A stretch of DNA of 64,000 nt from Achromobacter piechaudii NBRC 102461 (GTDB lineage: Bacteria; Pseudomonadota; Gammaproteobacteria; Burkholderiales; Burkholderiaceae_B): contig NZ_BCTK01000013.1 in the NCBI RefSeq assembly GCF_001571245.1, forward strand, positions 124,001 to 188,000, in the 5' to 3' direction. How positions within the stretch are numbered: position 1 is the stretch's first letter; each line of letters opens with the position of its first letter. The notes under the pieces are model-generated. The model worked only from the letters and a program-made list of their open reading frames with translations. It had not been told where the DNA came from and did not search any database. Below are positions 45,785-54,678 of this stretch, one piece after another. A program made the translations under genes and the position numbers.

Positions 45785-46933
45785 TTAGGTTGCGGTGTGT
45801 TTAGGGGCGCCGGCCAGGCTGGCCTGGAAGCGCTGCGTCAGGCCGCTCGCCAATGCGTGGGAGGATGCGCGGGCGGCGACGCCGTCACGCAGGAACTGCG
45901 AGGCCTGGGTCTGGAAGGCGATGTAGCCATCGTGCCTTGGCCGGATCGAGGCGGCTTCGAGCGTGCGGGCCGTGTTGGCATAGAAGTTGCCGCTTGCCGC
46001 ATTCACGTTCGCATCGGCCCAACTGCCGCGATGGCTGGGCTGCCCTTCGTGCTGCGGGATGAAGCGGCTTTGGGTATCGGCCGCGAGCAACCACAACAGA
46101 TGCGCGCGCAACTCCGGCCCCACGATGCAGCGCCGCGATATCGCAATGCCGGTGCCGCCGAGGATCGAGCCCGGCCTGCCCGCGTCGGCCTCGGGCGCGT
46201 CGCGGAACGTAAGCGGTTTCGCCACCGCGGAGGTGGCGTAGTTCACATAGCCATAGACGAGCGGGCACAGCGCGATGTCATCGCGCGAGCTCATGTGGCC
46301 AAGCAGGGCGATGGGGTTGTAAGCCAGGGCGTGCGCGGGGGTGAGCCGCGCCAATTCACTGAGCACATCGCACGCGTCGGCAAGCGTCGCATCGTCGTGC
46401 CAGGCGCCGTGCGGTCGCAGGTCGGTCTCGGGCGCGATGGCGGCCGCGATCGACAGCAGCGACAGGAATGGGTGCGGGCCGCCCCAACTGAGCGCGACCG
46501 CGCCGCTGCGTTGCGACAGCGTCAGCACCTCGCGCCAGGTGCGCGGCGCGGGGCCGTCGAGCCGATCGGCGCGCGTGGCCATGACCTGCGTGGCGGCGTC
46601 CAGCGGCAGCGCCCATTGGCGATCGGCCATGCGATAGCTGTCGTACGACAGCCCGATGCTATCCCGCGCTATCCGCGCCAGCTCGTCGGGCGCGAACACG
46701 GTGTCCAGCGCTTGCAGGCAATCGTGCGCCAGCGCCTCGCCCAGGTGGGGGTGATCCAGCACCACCAGGTCATAGCGGGCGCACAATTCGGCGATGGGCG
46801 CCGATTCGAAGCCTTCGAGCGACTGCGTGTCCCATTGCACAAGCGGCGTGTGCGCGGAGGCGGCGTGCAGGGCATTGAAGCCGCGCGGATGGTCCCAGGT
46901 CAGGCCACGGTAGGGCAGGGCGCGCTCGCTCAT
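45785..46933 (-). CDS. Solute-binding-protein-like protein without signal peptide
   Basis: 382 residues. Reads like a sugar-type extracellular solute-binding protein: 'GLTWDHPRGFNALHAAS', 'YDLVVLDHPHLGEALA', 'WALPLDAATQVMATRAD' and 'RTWREVLTLSQRSGAVAL' correspond to the two-lobe SBP_bac_1-type fold. Yet the N-terminus 'MSERALPYRG' has no signal peptide and no transporter genes are near. Start ATG 46933 overlaps the CaiB stop (ATGA), so an unseen upstream leader is ruled out; the long open frame to 48004 is antisense-like noise over the CaiB gene. It probably works in the cytoplasm with the CoA enzymes, in an unknown way. Confidence 0.72.
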   Translation of the reverse strand: MSERALPYRGLTWDHPRGFNALHAASAHTPLVQWDTQSLEGFESAPIAELCARYDLVVLDHPHLGEALAHDCLQALDTVFAPDELARIARDSIGLSYDSYRMADRQWALPLDAATQVMATRADRLDGPAPRTWREVLTLSQRSGAVALSWGGPHPFLSLLSIAAAIAPETDLRPHGAWHDDATLADACDVLSELARLTPAHALAYNPIALLGHMSSRDDIALCPLVYGYVNYATSAVAKPLTFRDAPEADAGRPGSILGGTGIAISRRCIVGPELRAHLLWLLAADTQSRFIPQHEGQPSHRGSWADANVNAASGNFYANTARTLEAASIRPRHDGYIAFQTQASQFLRDGVAARASSHALASGLTQRFQASLAGAPKHTAT

Positions 46934-48126
46934 TCCGAGGCTCCGCGCAGCACCGCGCCCGAGGCCGCATGCGCGGCGATCTCGTCGGCGCTGAAGCCAA
47001 AATCGCGCAGCACTTCGTCGGTGTGTTGGCCGGTGAGCGGCGCGCCGCGCACCACCTGGCTTGGCGTCTTGGAAAAGCGGATCGGAAAGCCCGGTGTCTT
47101 GATCCGGCCTTCGGTCGGATGCTCGTACTCGACGAAGGTGCCGTTGTGCGCTATCTGCGGGTCTTCGACCAGATCGGCGTATCCATAGACGGGGCTGCAC
47201 CAGATGCCGGCGGCATCGAGCTTGGCGAACCAGTCGGCCGTCGAGGCCTTGGCGAGCGTGTCGCGCACGAGCGCATAGATCTCGTCGCGCTTTTCCCAGC
47301 CGTCGCGTTCGCCGGCGTAGTCCGCCAGGCGCGGCTCTTCGGTCACGCGCGCCAGCACGTTCATGTCGGGCATGGCCAGCGCCAGATAGCCGTCGCTCGT
47401 TGCGAAGGTGCCATAGGGGGCGCGGATGTACACGTGGGCATGCGGCTCGGCACTGCGCACCTGCGGCTTGTGCCCCACGGTGTAGACCGAGAGTTCCTGC
47501 ATCTGGATCGTGGTGATCGCATCCAGCATGTTGACCTCGACCTTCTGGCCTTCGCCGGTACGCTCGCGGTGCAGCAGTGCGGCCAGCACGCCTTCGAAGG
47601 CGCAATACGCGGTGACGGCGTCGACCACATACTGGCCCGCCGCGCGGGGCGCTTCGCCCGCACGGCCCGACGACAGCATCGCGCCCGACATCGCCTGCAA
47701 CAGCAGGTCCTGGCCTGGGCGCGTGGCATAGGGGCCGTCTTCGCCGAAGCCCGACATCGATACATAGATAAGGCGCGGGTTCAGCGCCGACAGGGTCTCG
47801 TAGTCCACACCCAGACGGCCGGCGACACCCGGACGATAGTTCTGGATGAACACATCGGCCTGCGCCGCGAGCTTCTGGATGATCTCCTTGCCTCCGGCGC
47901 TTTTCAGATCGATTGCGAGCGAGCGCTTGTTGCGGTTCAACGAGAGAAAGGACACGTTGATCTTGTTGCCCGTGATGCCGCCGGCTGGCGCATGCCGCTG
48001 CCATTCGCCGGTGGGCGGCTCGATCTTGATCACGTCGGCGCCCAGGTCGCCCAGGCGCTGCGCCGCGAAAGGCCCCGCCATGGCGATGGAGCAGTCCAGA
48101 ACCTTGTAGCCAGAAAGAATACTCAT
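46930..48126 (-). CDS. CaiB/BaiF-type CoA-transferase (class III)
   Basis: 398 residues. Start 'MSILSGYKVLDCSIAMAGPFAAQRLGDLGADVIKIE' is the typical N-terminal block (cited by position 1-36), followed by 'LDLKSAGGKEIIQKL', 'NYRPGVAGRLG' with the catalytic Asp expected shortly after ('AMSGAML' region) and 'GQYVVDAVTAYCAFEGVLAALLHRERTG'. Transfers CoA between carboxylates. Stop overlaps the start of the SBP-like gene. In this operon it presumably activates the acid made by the upstream dehydrogenases. Confidence 0.9.
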   Translation of the reverse strand: MSILSGYKVLDCSIAMAGPFAAQRLGDLGADVIKIEPPTGEWQRHAPAGGITGNKINVSFLSLNRNKRSLAIDLKSAGGKEIIQKLAAQADVFIQNYRPGVAGRLGVDYETLSALNPRLIYVSMSGFGEDGPYATRPGQDLLLQAMSGAMLSSGRAGEAPRAAGQYVVDAVTAYCAFEGVLAALLHRERTGEGQKVEVNMLDAITTIQMQELSVYTVGHKPQVRSAEPHAHVYIRAPYGTFATSDGYLALAMPDMNVLARVTEEPRLADYAGERDGWEKRDEIYALVRDTLAKASTADWFAKLDAAGIWCSPVYGYADLVEDPQIAHNGTFVEYEHPTEGRIKTPGFPIRFSKTPSQVVRGAPLTGQHTDEVLRDFGFSADEIAAHAASGAVLRGASE

Positions 48127-48156
48127 GCTTCTACCCTCTGCGTGCGCCGATGCGCC

Positions 48157-48918
48157 TCAATGCATGACCCAGCCGCCGTCAACTGCCAGCGTCTGTCCGG
48201 AAATGAAACCCGCCTCGTCCGAGGCAAGGAAAACGATGGCTGCGGCGATGTCGCCTGCGTGCCCCCGGCGCTTCACCGACTGGCGTTCGAGCACCATGCG
48301 GTTGTAGCCCTCGGGATCGGGATGGATCTTCTCGGCGTCGGTGGGAAACGCACCCGGCGAGATGGCGTTGACCGTGATGCCCCACTTGCCGAATTCACGG
48401 GCGAAGGCGCGCGTGGCGCCCACCATCGCGCCCTTGGATTGCACGTAGGGCAGCAGGTTTTCCCAGCCGCCGGACAGCGTGATCGACGAGATGTTGATCA
48501 CTCGGCCCCATTGCTGCTCGCGCATGCCGGGCAGCGCTGCGCGGACGATCTGAATGGCCGCCTCGACGTTCACGCGGTGCACACGCGCCAGCTCTGCGTC
48601 GCTGTATTCCTCGAATGGGCGCGAAGGGTAGATCGCCGCGTTGTTGATGACCACATCGATCGGGCCCTCGGCGGTCAGTCGCTCAAGGTGCGATTGCAGC
48701 GCGCTGGCGTCAGCGAGGTCAGCCTGAAGGATGTGAAGCTGGCCGGAAAGCCGCGCCGGCACGGTGCTGCGCAAGCGATCGATATGCCCGGCGTGGTTGT
48801 CGAGCGCGATCACACGCGCGCCGGCTTCCAGCAGCGCAATCGTGGTGTCCACACCGAAGCCGCCCGCCGCGCCCGTGTAAAGCACGCGCCGGCCTTGCAA
48901 TGAAAAGCGTGCGCTCAT
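48157..48918 (-). CDS. SDR-family oxidoreductase
   Basis: 253 residues. Nucleotide motif 'TGAAGGFGVDT' (glycine pattern variant of TGxxxGIG), 'NNAAIYPS', catalytic Ser in 'INISSITLSGG' and 'YVQSK'. Start ATG 48918 overlaps the preceding stop (ATGA); a longer frame to 49008 is not used. C-terminal 'FISGQTLAVDGGWVMH' is classical. Likely sugar or sugar-acid dehydrogenase of this operon. Confidence 0.88.
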   Translation of the reverse strand: MSARFSLQGRRVLYTGAAGGFGVDTTIALLEAGARVIALDNHAGHIDRLRSTVPARLSGQLHILQADLADASALQSHLERLTAEGPIDVVINNAAIYPSRPFEEYSDAELARVHRVNVEAAIQIVRAALPGMREQQWGRVINISSITLSGGWENLLPYVQSKGAMVGATRAFAREFGKWGITVNAISPGAFPTDAEKIHPDPEGYNRMVLERQSVKRRGHAGDIAAAIVFLASDEAGFISGQTLAVDGGWVMH

Positions 48919-50093
48919 GTGCGCCCCGCGATGGGCGCAAAGCGCCCCGACAACGGCGGATAGTCGGCCTCGGGCTGCACCGCGATTGCGCGGATGCGTG
49001 CTTCGCATGCCGCAATATCGGCGGCCGAGCCCAGCACGCTGAACGTGGTGTCGTAGCAGCGCTCTTGCCCATGTTCCAGCCAGATCAGCTCGTTGCGCTC
49101 ACGCGCCGCGCCCTGGCCCAGCACATGGTTGGTCGAGGGCTCGATGCCCATCGCGTACTGGCCCGATTGCAGGTTCTGCCATTGATACTGGCAAGGGAAT
49201 TGATGCTTGAAGGTGCTGACCTGCATGCCCAGGGCCAGCTTATCGTTGACCAGGGCCACCGGGACGCTGCCGTCGTCGGCGGCGGCCATCTCGTGCTGCC
49301 ACACCTGCTCATGAAAACCCAGTTGCGGCGCCGGCATGCGGCGGTAGCCGACGCCCTGCTCGCGGTAGGTTTGCTCGTGCGCCGCCCACACCACATCGCG
49401 GATCGGCGCCAGATAGCGCGAGTCGGCGTCCAGCACCGGATAACCCAGATTGATGTGATAGCAGAGCATGTGCGGCGTGCGGTAGAAGCCGCGATTGACC
49501 ACGCGATCCGACAGTTTGATGTCGTTGGTGCCCACCTCGATCTCGATGCGGCGGTGCAGCTCCAGGTGCTCGCCGAACACGGTGCCCTGGCTGACGACGC
49601 CCTCCGCCCACAGCACGCAGCGGTCGCCGTCCCAGCGTTCGCCGTAGCCGGTCAGGCGTGCCGGAATGGTGCCGACGCGGCCATGGATGGATTGCCTGGC
49701 GGTCTTGCGCGGGCCGTACACATAGTTGTCGGCCGGTGCGTCGTACATGAACAGGATGTGGTCCAGTCCGCAGGTGATCATGAGGCCCGAGAACGAGCGC
49801 ATCCAGCCCAGCCCGCCTTCGCCTTCGTAGTCGTGCAGGCCGGGATGGCGAAAGCCCGAAGGCGACTGCCATCCCATGGCGAAGCTGCGATACTCGCAAT
49901 CGGCGATGTCCATCGCGCGATCCACCAGCACCGTAAAGCGCAGGCCCGTGCCGCTGCGGAATTCCAGCATGCGGATACCGCGCTCCAGCCCGTCGTCCAG
50001 CGTCATCAGGCGTACGCCGGCAAACTGCGCAAGCTGCCCGGTGCGCGCCTCCACGTCGCGGCGCGTCATCCAGGTTCCGTAAATGTCAGGCAT
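48915..50093 (-). CDS. DUF4432 / aldose-1-epimerase-like protein
   Basis: 392 residues. Galactose-mutarotase-like superfamily: 'GIRMLEFRSGTGLRFTVLVDRAMDIAD', a carbohydrate-site block, 'GRVGTIPARLTGYGERWDGD', 'RVVNRGFYRTPHMLCYHINLGYPVLD' with conserved His, and late 'YAMGIEPSTNHVLGQG' (all given as cores). Members of DUF4432 sit in sugar-catabolic loci and probably act on sugar or sugar-acid anomers. ATG 50093 with GGGAGAACTC. 125 bases separate it from the upstream isomerase gene. Confidence 0.82.
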   Translation of the reverse strand: MPDIYGTWMTRRDVEARTGQLAQFAGVRLMTLDDGLERGIRMLEFRSGTGLRFTVLVDRAMDIADCEYRSFAMGWQSPSGFRHPGLHDYEGEGGLGWMRSFSGLMITCGLDHILFMYDAPADNYVYGPRKTARQSIHGRVGTIPARLTGYGERWDGDRCVLWAEGVVSQGTVFGEHLELHRRIEIEVGTNDIKLSDRVVNRGFYRTPHMLCYHINLGYPVLDADSRYLAPIRDVVWAAHEQTYREQGVGYRRMPAPQLGFHEQVWQHEMAAADDGSVPVALVNDKLALGMQVSTFKHQFPCQYQWQNLQSGQYAMGIEPSTNHVLGQGAARERNELIWLEHGQERCYDTTFSVLGSAADIAACEARIRAIAVQPEADYPPLSGRFAPIAGRT

Positions 50094-50218
50094 GAGTTCT
50101 CCCTGGCGAAGGCGCGGGTGCGCGTTTGCCGGTGTCGGTGTTCAGAATCGTGTTCGCTGGCGCGCCGCGGGCTTTATGGCATGGTGCCTCGCGGCGCGCC
50201 GCTGTTGCGGCAGGCGGC

Positions 50219-51133
50219 CTACAGGCCGTTCGCGCGCAGCCGCTCGTCCAGGAAGCGCTTGGCGCGCGGCACGTCGTCTTCGGTCAGGTGTTCGATGATG
50301 ATGGGAATGTTGGGGTGCTTCTTCGCCAGGCGTTGCAGGTAGAGGTCGTAGTTGAGCGCGCCCAGGCCCGGGGCCGGCAACTCGATCTCGCCCACGCCAC
50401 GGAAGGTATGGCTCTCGGCCGCGCCCTCGTCACCGATGTCGCTGTGCTTTTCCGACTTGTCATCGCCCGAACGCTTCACGTCCTTGGCATGTGCGATGCA
50501 GATCTTGTCGGAGAGCGCGTCGAACACCTGATTGAGCGTGCGGTCCATCTGGTCGATGTTGTGCGCTTCGAAGTAGTTCGTCGGATCCATCAAGAGGCCA
50601 AGGCCAGGGTGATCCACCTCGGCGAACATGCGCAGCGTTTCCTCGACGGAGCCCACCACGTTGTTCACGTAGGTCTCAAGCAGGAACACCGCGCCATGGT
50701 CATAGGCATGTTGCGACAGCTCCGCGATCACCGCGCGGCACTGGTCCCAGCCTTCCTCGGTCTTGTTCCTGGGGTGATGCACCCAGTCGCTGTCGGTGGC
50801 GAACGTGCCGGTTTCCGAGATCACGTAAGGCGAACCCAATTGGCGCGCGTGCGTCAGGATCTCTTTGAGATAGCCGTTGCGGCGCTGACGCTCCGCCGGG
50901 TCGGGATGAACGATATTGGTATAGGCCGAGATGCAGGACACGGGCAGGTTGTAGTTGCGGAAGGTGTCGCGGATCTGCGTGCATTTCTGCGCGGTCAGCT
51001 GTCCCGGGCCGAGCTCCATGTCCTTGAAGTGCAGGTCCAGCTGCACGGTGTTGAAGCCGTGCGAGCGGATCACCTTGGCGGTGCGTTCCAGCTCATAGGG
51101 AAAGTAGCCCGAGAAGATTCCGGTCTGGATCAT
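50219..51133 (-). CDS. Sugar phosphate isomerase/epimerase family (AP-endonuclease-2 TIM barrel)
   Basis: 304 residues. TIM-barrel landmarks: 'GFNTVQLDLHFKDMELG', 'SETGTFATDSDWVHHP', metal-binding Glu in 'AVFLLETYVNNVVG', Asp in 'LGLLMDPTNYF', His in 'ICIAHAKDVKRSG' and Glu in 'PIIIEHL'. Such enzymes isomerise or dehydrate sugars, inosose or related compounds with a divalent metal. Between the Gfo/Idh-type and DUF4432 genes, as in inositol- or rare-sugar-type catabolic clusters. Confidence 0.88.
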   Translation of the reverse strand: MIQTGIFSGYFPYELERTAKVIRSHGFNTVQLDLHFKDMELGPGQLTAQKCTQIRDTFRNYNLPVSCISAYTNIVHPDPAERQRRNGYLKEILTHARQLGSPYVISETGTFATDSDWVHHPRNKTEEGWDQCRAVIAELSQHAYDHGAVFLLETYVNNVVGSVEETLRMFAEVDHPGLGLLMDPTNYFEAHNIDQMDRTLNQVFDALSDKICIAHAKDVKRSGDDKSEKHSDIGDEGAAESHTFRGVGEIELPAPGLGALNYDLYLQRLAKKHPNIPIIIEHLTEDDVPRAKRFLDERLRANGL

Positions 51134-51165
51134 GATGCTTGTCTCCGTCTGTTTTTTCTGTCTGG

Positions 51166-52257
51166 TTATTCAACAGCCGGCAGCCGTACTGTGCGGCTTT
51201 CGGCGATGGACGTATACGCGGCCTCGACCAGCGCCATGGTGCGTACGTTGTCGGACACGCTCAACGCAGGCTCGGTGCCGCTGGCCAGCGCGTACTGCAA
51301 CTGCTCCATCACGCCGATGAAGGCATGCGGAAACCACATCGTGTCCCACGTGGGCGTGATCCAGCGCCCGTCGGTATGGCCCTGGGCCGCGCGCGAGGCG
51401 TAGCTCAGGGTCGACGGCTCGCCGGTGGGCCAGCCGATGGTGCCGCGCGCGACGCCCTCGGTGCCTTCCACGCGCCAGCGGATGTGCTGGTCGTCGGGGT
51501 ATCCCTCGGCCCGCGGGCCCGACCACACATCTTCGAGCGACAACGCCAGCAGGCCGTTGCCAAAGCGCAGCGTGGTGCTTACCAGCCCGTCCTGATGCGC
51601 GAACTCGGTGCGCGGATCGGGGCGGGTGATGCTGGTGATCTCGGTGGGCTCGCCAAACAGATAACGCAGGGCATCGAGGTGATGCACGCTCATGTTCGAG
51701 AGCGTCAGCCGGTCATAGCCGCGCAAAAAATCCTGCCAGTGCGGGATCGCGTGCATGTCGATCTGCGCGAACACCGGCGTGCCCAGCACGCCCTGGTCGA
51801 GCAACTGCTTGAGCGCGCGCATCGATTGGTCGTAGCGCATGTTCTGATTGACCGACAGGATCTTGCCAGCGGCCCGCGCCTCGTCGCGCAAGGCGCGGGC
51901 TTCGTCCAGCGATAGGGCAAGGGGCTTTTGCGCCAGCACGCCGCGCACGTGCGGGGCGCGCAATGCGGCGCGAATCAACGCGGGCTGCTGGTCGGGCGGA
52001 TACGCGATGTCGACGATCTCGATCTGCGGATCGGCGATCAGGGCCAGGGGATTGTCATGCACTAGCGGGATGCCGTAGCGTTCGGCGACCTTGGCCGCTT
52101 TGCTGCGGGTGCGCGACGCGATTGCCGCCACGGTGAAGCCCGCCTGCTGGTAGGCCGCCAGATGGCACTCGGCCATGATCATGCCGGCGCCGATGCAGCC
52201 GATGCGAAAACGCCGTTCCCGAACGGGCGGGTCGGGCACCAGGGTAGGGTGCGACAT
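51166..52257 (-). CDS. Gfo/Idh/MocA-family oxidoreductase
   Basis: 363 residues. NAD-binding 'IGCIGAGMIMAECHLAAYQ' (about 20-38), 'EKP'-like motif as 'VLAQKPLALSLDEA' (K in the usual catalytic place), 'NQNMRYDQSMRALKQLL', and the C-terminal substrate domain. Oxidises a sugar or cyclitol with NAD(P). ATG 52257 has GGAGGAGCAC; the frame to 52302 is not used. First gene of the seven-gene operon, divergent from the LacI gene. Confidence 0.9.
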   Translation of the reverse strand: MSHPTLVPDPPVRERRFRIGCIGAGMIMAECHLAAYQQAGFTVAAIASRTRSKAAKVAERYGIPLVHDNPLALIADPQIEIVDIAYPPDQQPALIRAALRAPHVRGVLAQKPLALSLDEARALRDEARAAGKILSVNQNMRYDQSMRALKQLLDQGVLGTPVFAQIDMHAIPHWQDFLRGYDRLTLSNMSVHHLDALRYLFGEPTEITSITRPDPRTEFAHQDGLVSTTLRFGNGLLALSLEDVWSGPRAEGYPDDQHIRWRVEGTEGVARGTIGWPTGEPSTLSYASRAAQGHTDGRWITPTWDTMWFPHAFIGVMEQLQYALASGTEPALSVSDNVRTMALVEAAYTSIAESRTVRLPAVE

Positions 52258-52316
52258 GTGCTCCTCCTGCCGGCCTGGTATGCCTTGTCGACTGCCTGGC
52301 ATCCTGCCGTGCGGTG

Positions 52317-52350
52317 TTTGATGTTATTGAGCCGCGATATTCACATCAAA
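52317..52350. promoter_or_regulatory. Candidate operator in the LacI/operon divergent gap
   Basis: Inverted repeat TTTGATGT ... ACATCAAA, perfect 8-bp arms with 18 bases between. Lies 60-93 bases before the operon's first ATG. Near the lacI side the gap also holds direct repeats of ATGATGG. Which element binds the regulator is not clear. Confidence 0.4.
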
Positions 52351-52484
52351 ACAATCAGGGGTAAAGACAGATGCCGCCTATAGGGCAGCAACGTTACTTT
52401 TTTGATCACGAATGATTGCAAATGATGGTTTATGATGGCCCCGCTACCATCGTCCTGATGGTTTCTTAAGAGCCTAGTCCCCCA

Positions 52485-53537
52485 ATGCGCCCCACCATTT
52501 CCCTCATTGCCCGTGAAGCCGGCATGTCCACCGCCACCGTGGACCGGGTGCTGAACGACCGCGACGGCGTGCGCGGCAAGACGCGCGACCGCGTGCTGGC
52601 CATCGCCAATCGCCTGGGCTACTTCGTCCAGGGCGCTGATGCGGCCAGCCAGGAAGTGCGGGTCGATTTCGTTTTGCCGGCCGGCACCAACAGCTTCATG
52701 ACCGCGTTGGGCCAGCACCTGCTTGAAGAAGCCGCCACCCGCCCCGATGTGCGGGCCCGCCTGCATCTGATCGAGGGATTCGACGCCAATAAGCTCGCGC
52801 AAAAGCTCTACGAACTGCGCGACCAGACGCAGGCCGTTGGTCTCGTCGGGCTGGACCATCCCCAAGTGCGCGACGCCATCATGGCGCTGCGCGACAGCGG
52901 CGTGCATGTGAGCACCCTCGTGTCGGACATTCCGATCTCGGCGCGCCTGGGTTACGTGGGCATCGACAACCGCGCCGCAGGCCGCCTGGCCGCGCTGTTG
53001 CTGGGCCGGTTCCTGCCACAGCACACAGAGCGCAAGGTCGCGGTGTTCGTCGGGTCACTGGCGTATCGCGGCCACGAAGAGCGAGAAATGGGCTTTCGCT
53101 CGCTGCTGAGTGAAGAGTTTCCGCACCTGCGCATCGCACACATTCTTGAGATCGGCGACGACCGCGACCGCGCCTTTGCCGTCACGCAGGATCTGCTGCG
53201 CAAAGAGCCGCCGCACGCCATCTACAACATCGGCGCCGGCAATCAAGGCATCGCGCGGGCGCTGAAAGAGGCGCGCCTTGCCGAGGCGTGGCCAAGCGAG
53301 CCGCGCGCAAGCAAGACAGCCTCTGCCCATCGCATTGTCTTCGTGGGCCACGACCTCACCGAAGCCACGCGCCGCCTGCTGCTCGATCGCACCATGGACG
53401 CCGTGATCGACCAGAACCCGCGCGTCGAAGCGCGCGAGATCGTCAAGCTGCTGGTGGCGGCCGTAAAGGGCGCGCCCGAACCCAGCTACCTGCCGCGGCT
53501 TCAGGTCATCTTCCGGGAGAACATTCCGGAGCCGTGA
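52485..53537 (+). CDS. LacI-family transcriptional regulator
   Basis: 350 residues; LacI HTH at 1-50 ('ISLIAREAGMSTATVDRVLNDRDGVRGKTRDRVL', given by position) with hinge, then a type-1 periplasmic-binding-protein-like sensor (about 58-350, 'VDFVLPAGTNSFMTALGQHL', 'LGYVGIDNRAAGRLAALLL', 'VGHDLTEATRRLLLDRTMDAVIDQNP'). Sensor resembles sugar-binding LacI members. Divergent from the Gfo/Idh operon (227-base gap), hence its likely regulator. Ligand unknown. Confidence 0.9.
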   Translation: MRPTISLIAREAGMSTATVDRVLNDRDGVRGKTRDRVLAIANRLGYFVQGADAASQEVRVDFVLPAGTNSFMTALGQHLLEEAATRPDVRARLHLIEGFDANKLAQKLYELRDQTQAVGLVGLDHPQVRDAIMALRDSGVHVSTLVSDIPISARLGYVGIDNRAAGRLAALLLGRFLPQHTERKVAVFVGSLAYRGHEEREMGFRSLLSEEFPHLRIAHILEIGDDRDRAFAVTQDLLRKEPPHAIYNIGAGNQGIARALKEARLAEAWPSEPRASKTASAHRIVFVGHDLTEATRRLLLDRTMDAVIDQNPRVEAREIVKLLVAAVKGAPEPSYLPRLQVIFRENIPEP

Positions 53538-53681
53538 TGGGTTGGGGGCGGTGTTCAGGGCTCAGGGCCGGTCGGGCGACTTCCTGGTGTCCGTACTCGC
53601 TGCGTCCAGGGGCGCTGAGATCAATCCAGGGGGACAGCCAAGCCAGACCAAGCCCGGCCTGCTTGGCTTCAGGCCGCCTGG

Positions 53682-54641
53682 TTACTGGCTGCTGGCGGGT
53701 TGTTCCTGGAACGCCCGCGTTTGACGATCCAGGCTTTCCTTCCATTGTTCGCCCGGCTGAAACGCAAGTACCGCCGCGTCGCGCCCCGACGCGGCCAGGA
53801 AGGCGGGGTCTTGCAGTGTGTCTTGAAGTGCCTGCTCCAGCTTTCCCCGGATCGACTCGGGCAGATTCGCCGGCCCGCCCATGCCGCGCTCTGACGAATA
53901 TCGCAACGCAATGCCGGCCTCTGCGGCCGTGGGGATGGTTCCGTTGTGACGCTTGTCGCTGGTGATGGCGATGGCCGCGAAGGGACCGTTCGGATCGGTC
54001 AGTTCCGGCACTTCACTGACCGTGATCAGGCCGTAGTCGATGTGATTGCCGAGCATGCCCAAGCGGATGTCGCCGCCGCCCTTGAACGGAATGCTGTTGC
54101 CGCGTACGCCCTGACTGTGCTCAAGGTCCATCAGCGCGAGGTGTCCCGTCGTGCCGTCGCCGCTGTGCCCGAAGGACAGCGATTCGGACGATTGCCTGAG
54201 CTTTTGCACCAAGCCCGGCAGATCGTCTGGCGCGCTTGATCCGCGCCGCTTGATGAACAACAGCGGATCGTCGACCAGGCGGGCGATCAGGCGGATATCT
54301 TCGGGCTTGTACTTCGCGCCCTTGCGCAGGGGCAGATACACGAAGCCCGGAGCGTTGATCATGCCCAACGTGTAGCCGTCCGGCTTTGCCGCTGCGACGT
54401 AACGCACGGCGATCTCGCCGCCTGCGCCGGGCTTGTTGATGACGATGATCCGCGCATTGGCGCCAAGACGCTTCTCCAAGTGCTGCGCCACCAACCGGGC
54501 CATGACGTCCGTGCCCCCGCCAGGCGCAAACCCTACGACGAGCTCGATCGGGCGATCATCCGGCCAGGCGGCGCAGGCCGCGTTGGCAACCAACGCCAGC
54601 GTTCCGGCCGCGAAAATCCGTTTCAAGGTAAGTGCTTTCAT
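53682..54641 (-). CDS. Bug (TctC) family periplasmic solute receptor
   Basis: 319 residues; signal peptide ends 'VANAACA' near residue 24. Blocks: 'IELVVGFAPGGGTDVMARLV', 'INKPGAGGEIAVRYVAAAKPDGYTLGM', 'LSFGHSGDGTTGHLALMDLE' and 'SDKRHNGTIPTAAEAG'. More diverged than the other Bug proteins here ('YLPLRKGAKYKPEDIRLIARL'). Follows the next Bug gene by 37 bases on the same strand. No TctA/TctB partner. Ligand unknown. Confidence 0.9.
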   Translation of the reverse strand: MKALTLKRIFAAGTLALVANAACAAWPDDRPIELVVGFAPGGGTDVMARLVAQHLEKRLGANARIIVINKPGAGGEIAVRYVAAAKPDGYTLGMINAPGFVYLPLRKGAKYKPEDIRLIARLVDDPLLFIKRRGSSAPDDLPGLVQKLRQSSESLSFGHSGDGTTGHLALMDLEHSQGVRGNSIPFKGGGDIRLGMLGNHIDYGLITVSEVPELTDPNGPFAAIAITSDKRHNGTIPTAAEAGIALRYSSERGMGGPANLPESIRGKLEQALQDTLQDPAFLAASGRDAAVLAFQPGEQWKESLDRQTRAFQEQPASSQ

Positions 54642-54678
54642 GCTGTCTCCCCAAGCGGCTGCTGTGAGCCGTTATTCC

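Noticed and set aside
45785-48004. Possible 739-residue fusion reading through the CaiB region
   Set aside because: The part beyond 46933 is out of frame with CaiB and looks like noise; the SBP-like gene has its own ATG in an ATGA overlap.
53637-53667. GCCAAGC/GCTTGGC hairpin between lacI and a Bug gene as terminator
   Set aside because: Only 7 bp with a 17-base loop and no T-run; too weak to annotate.
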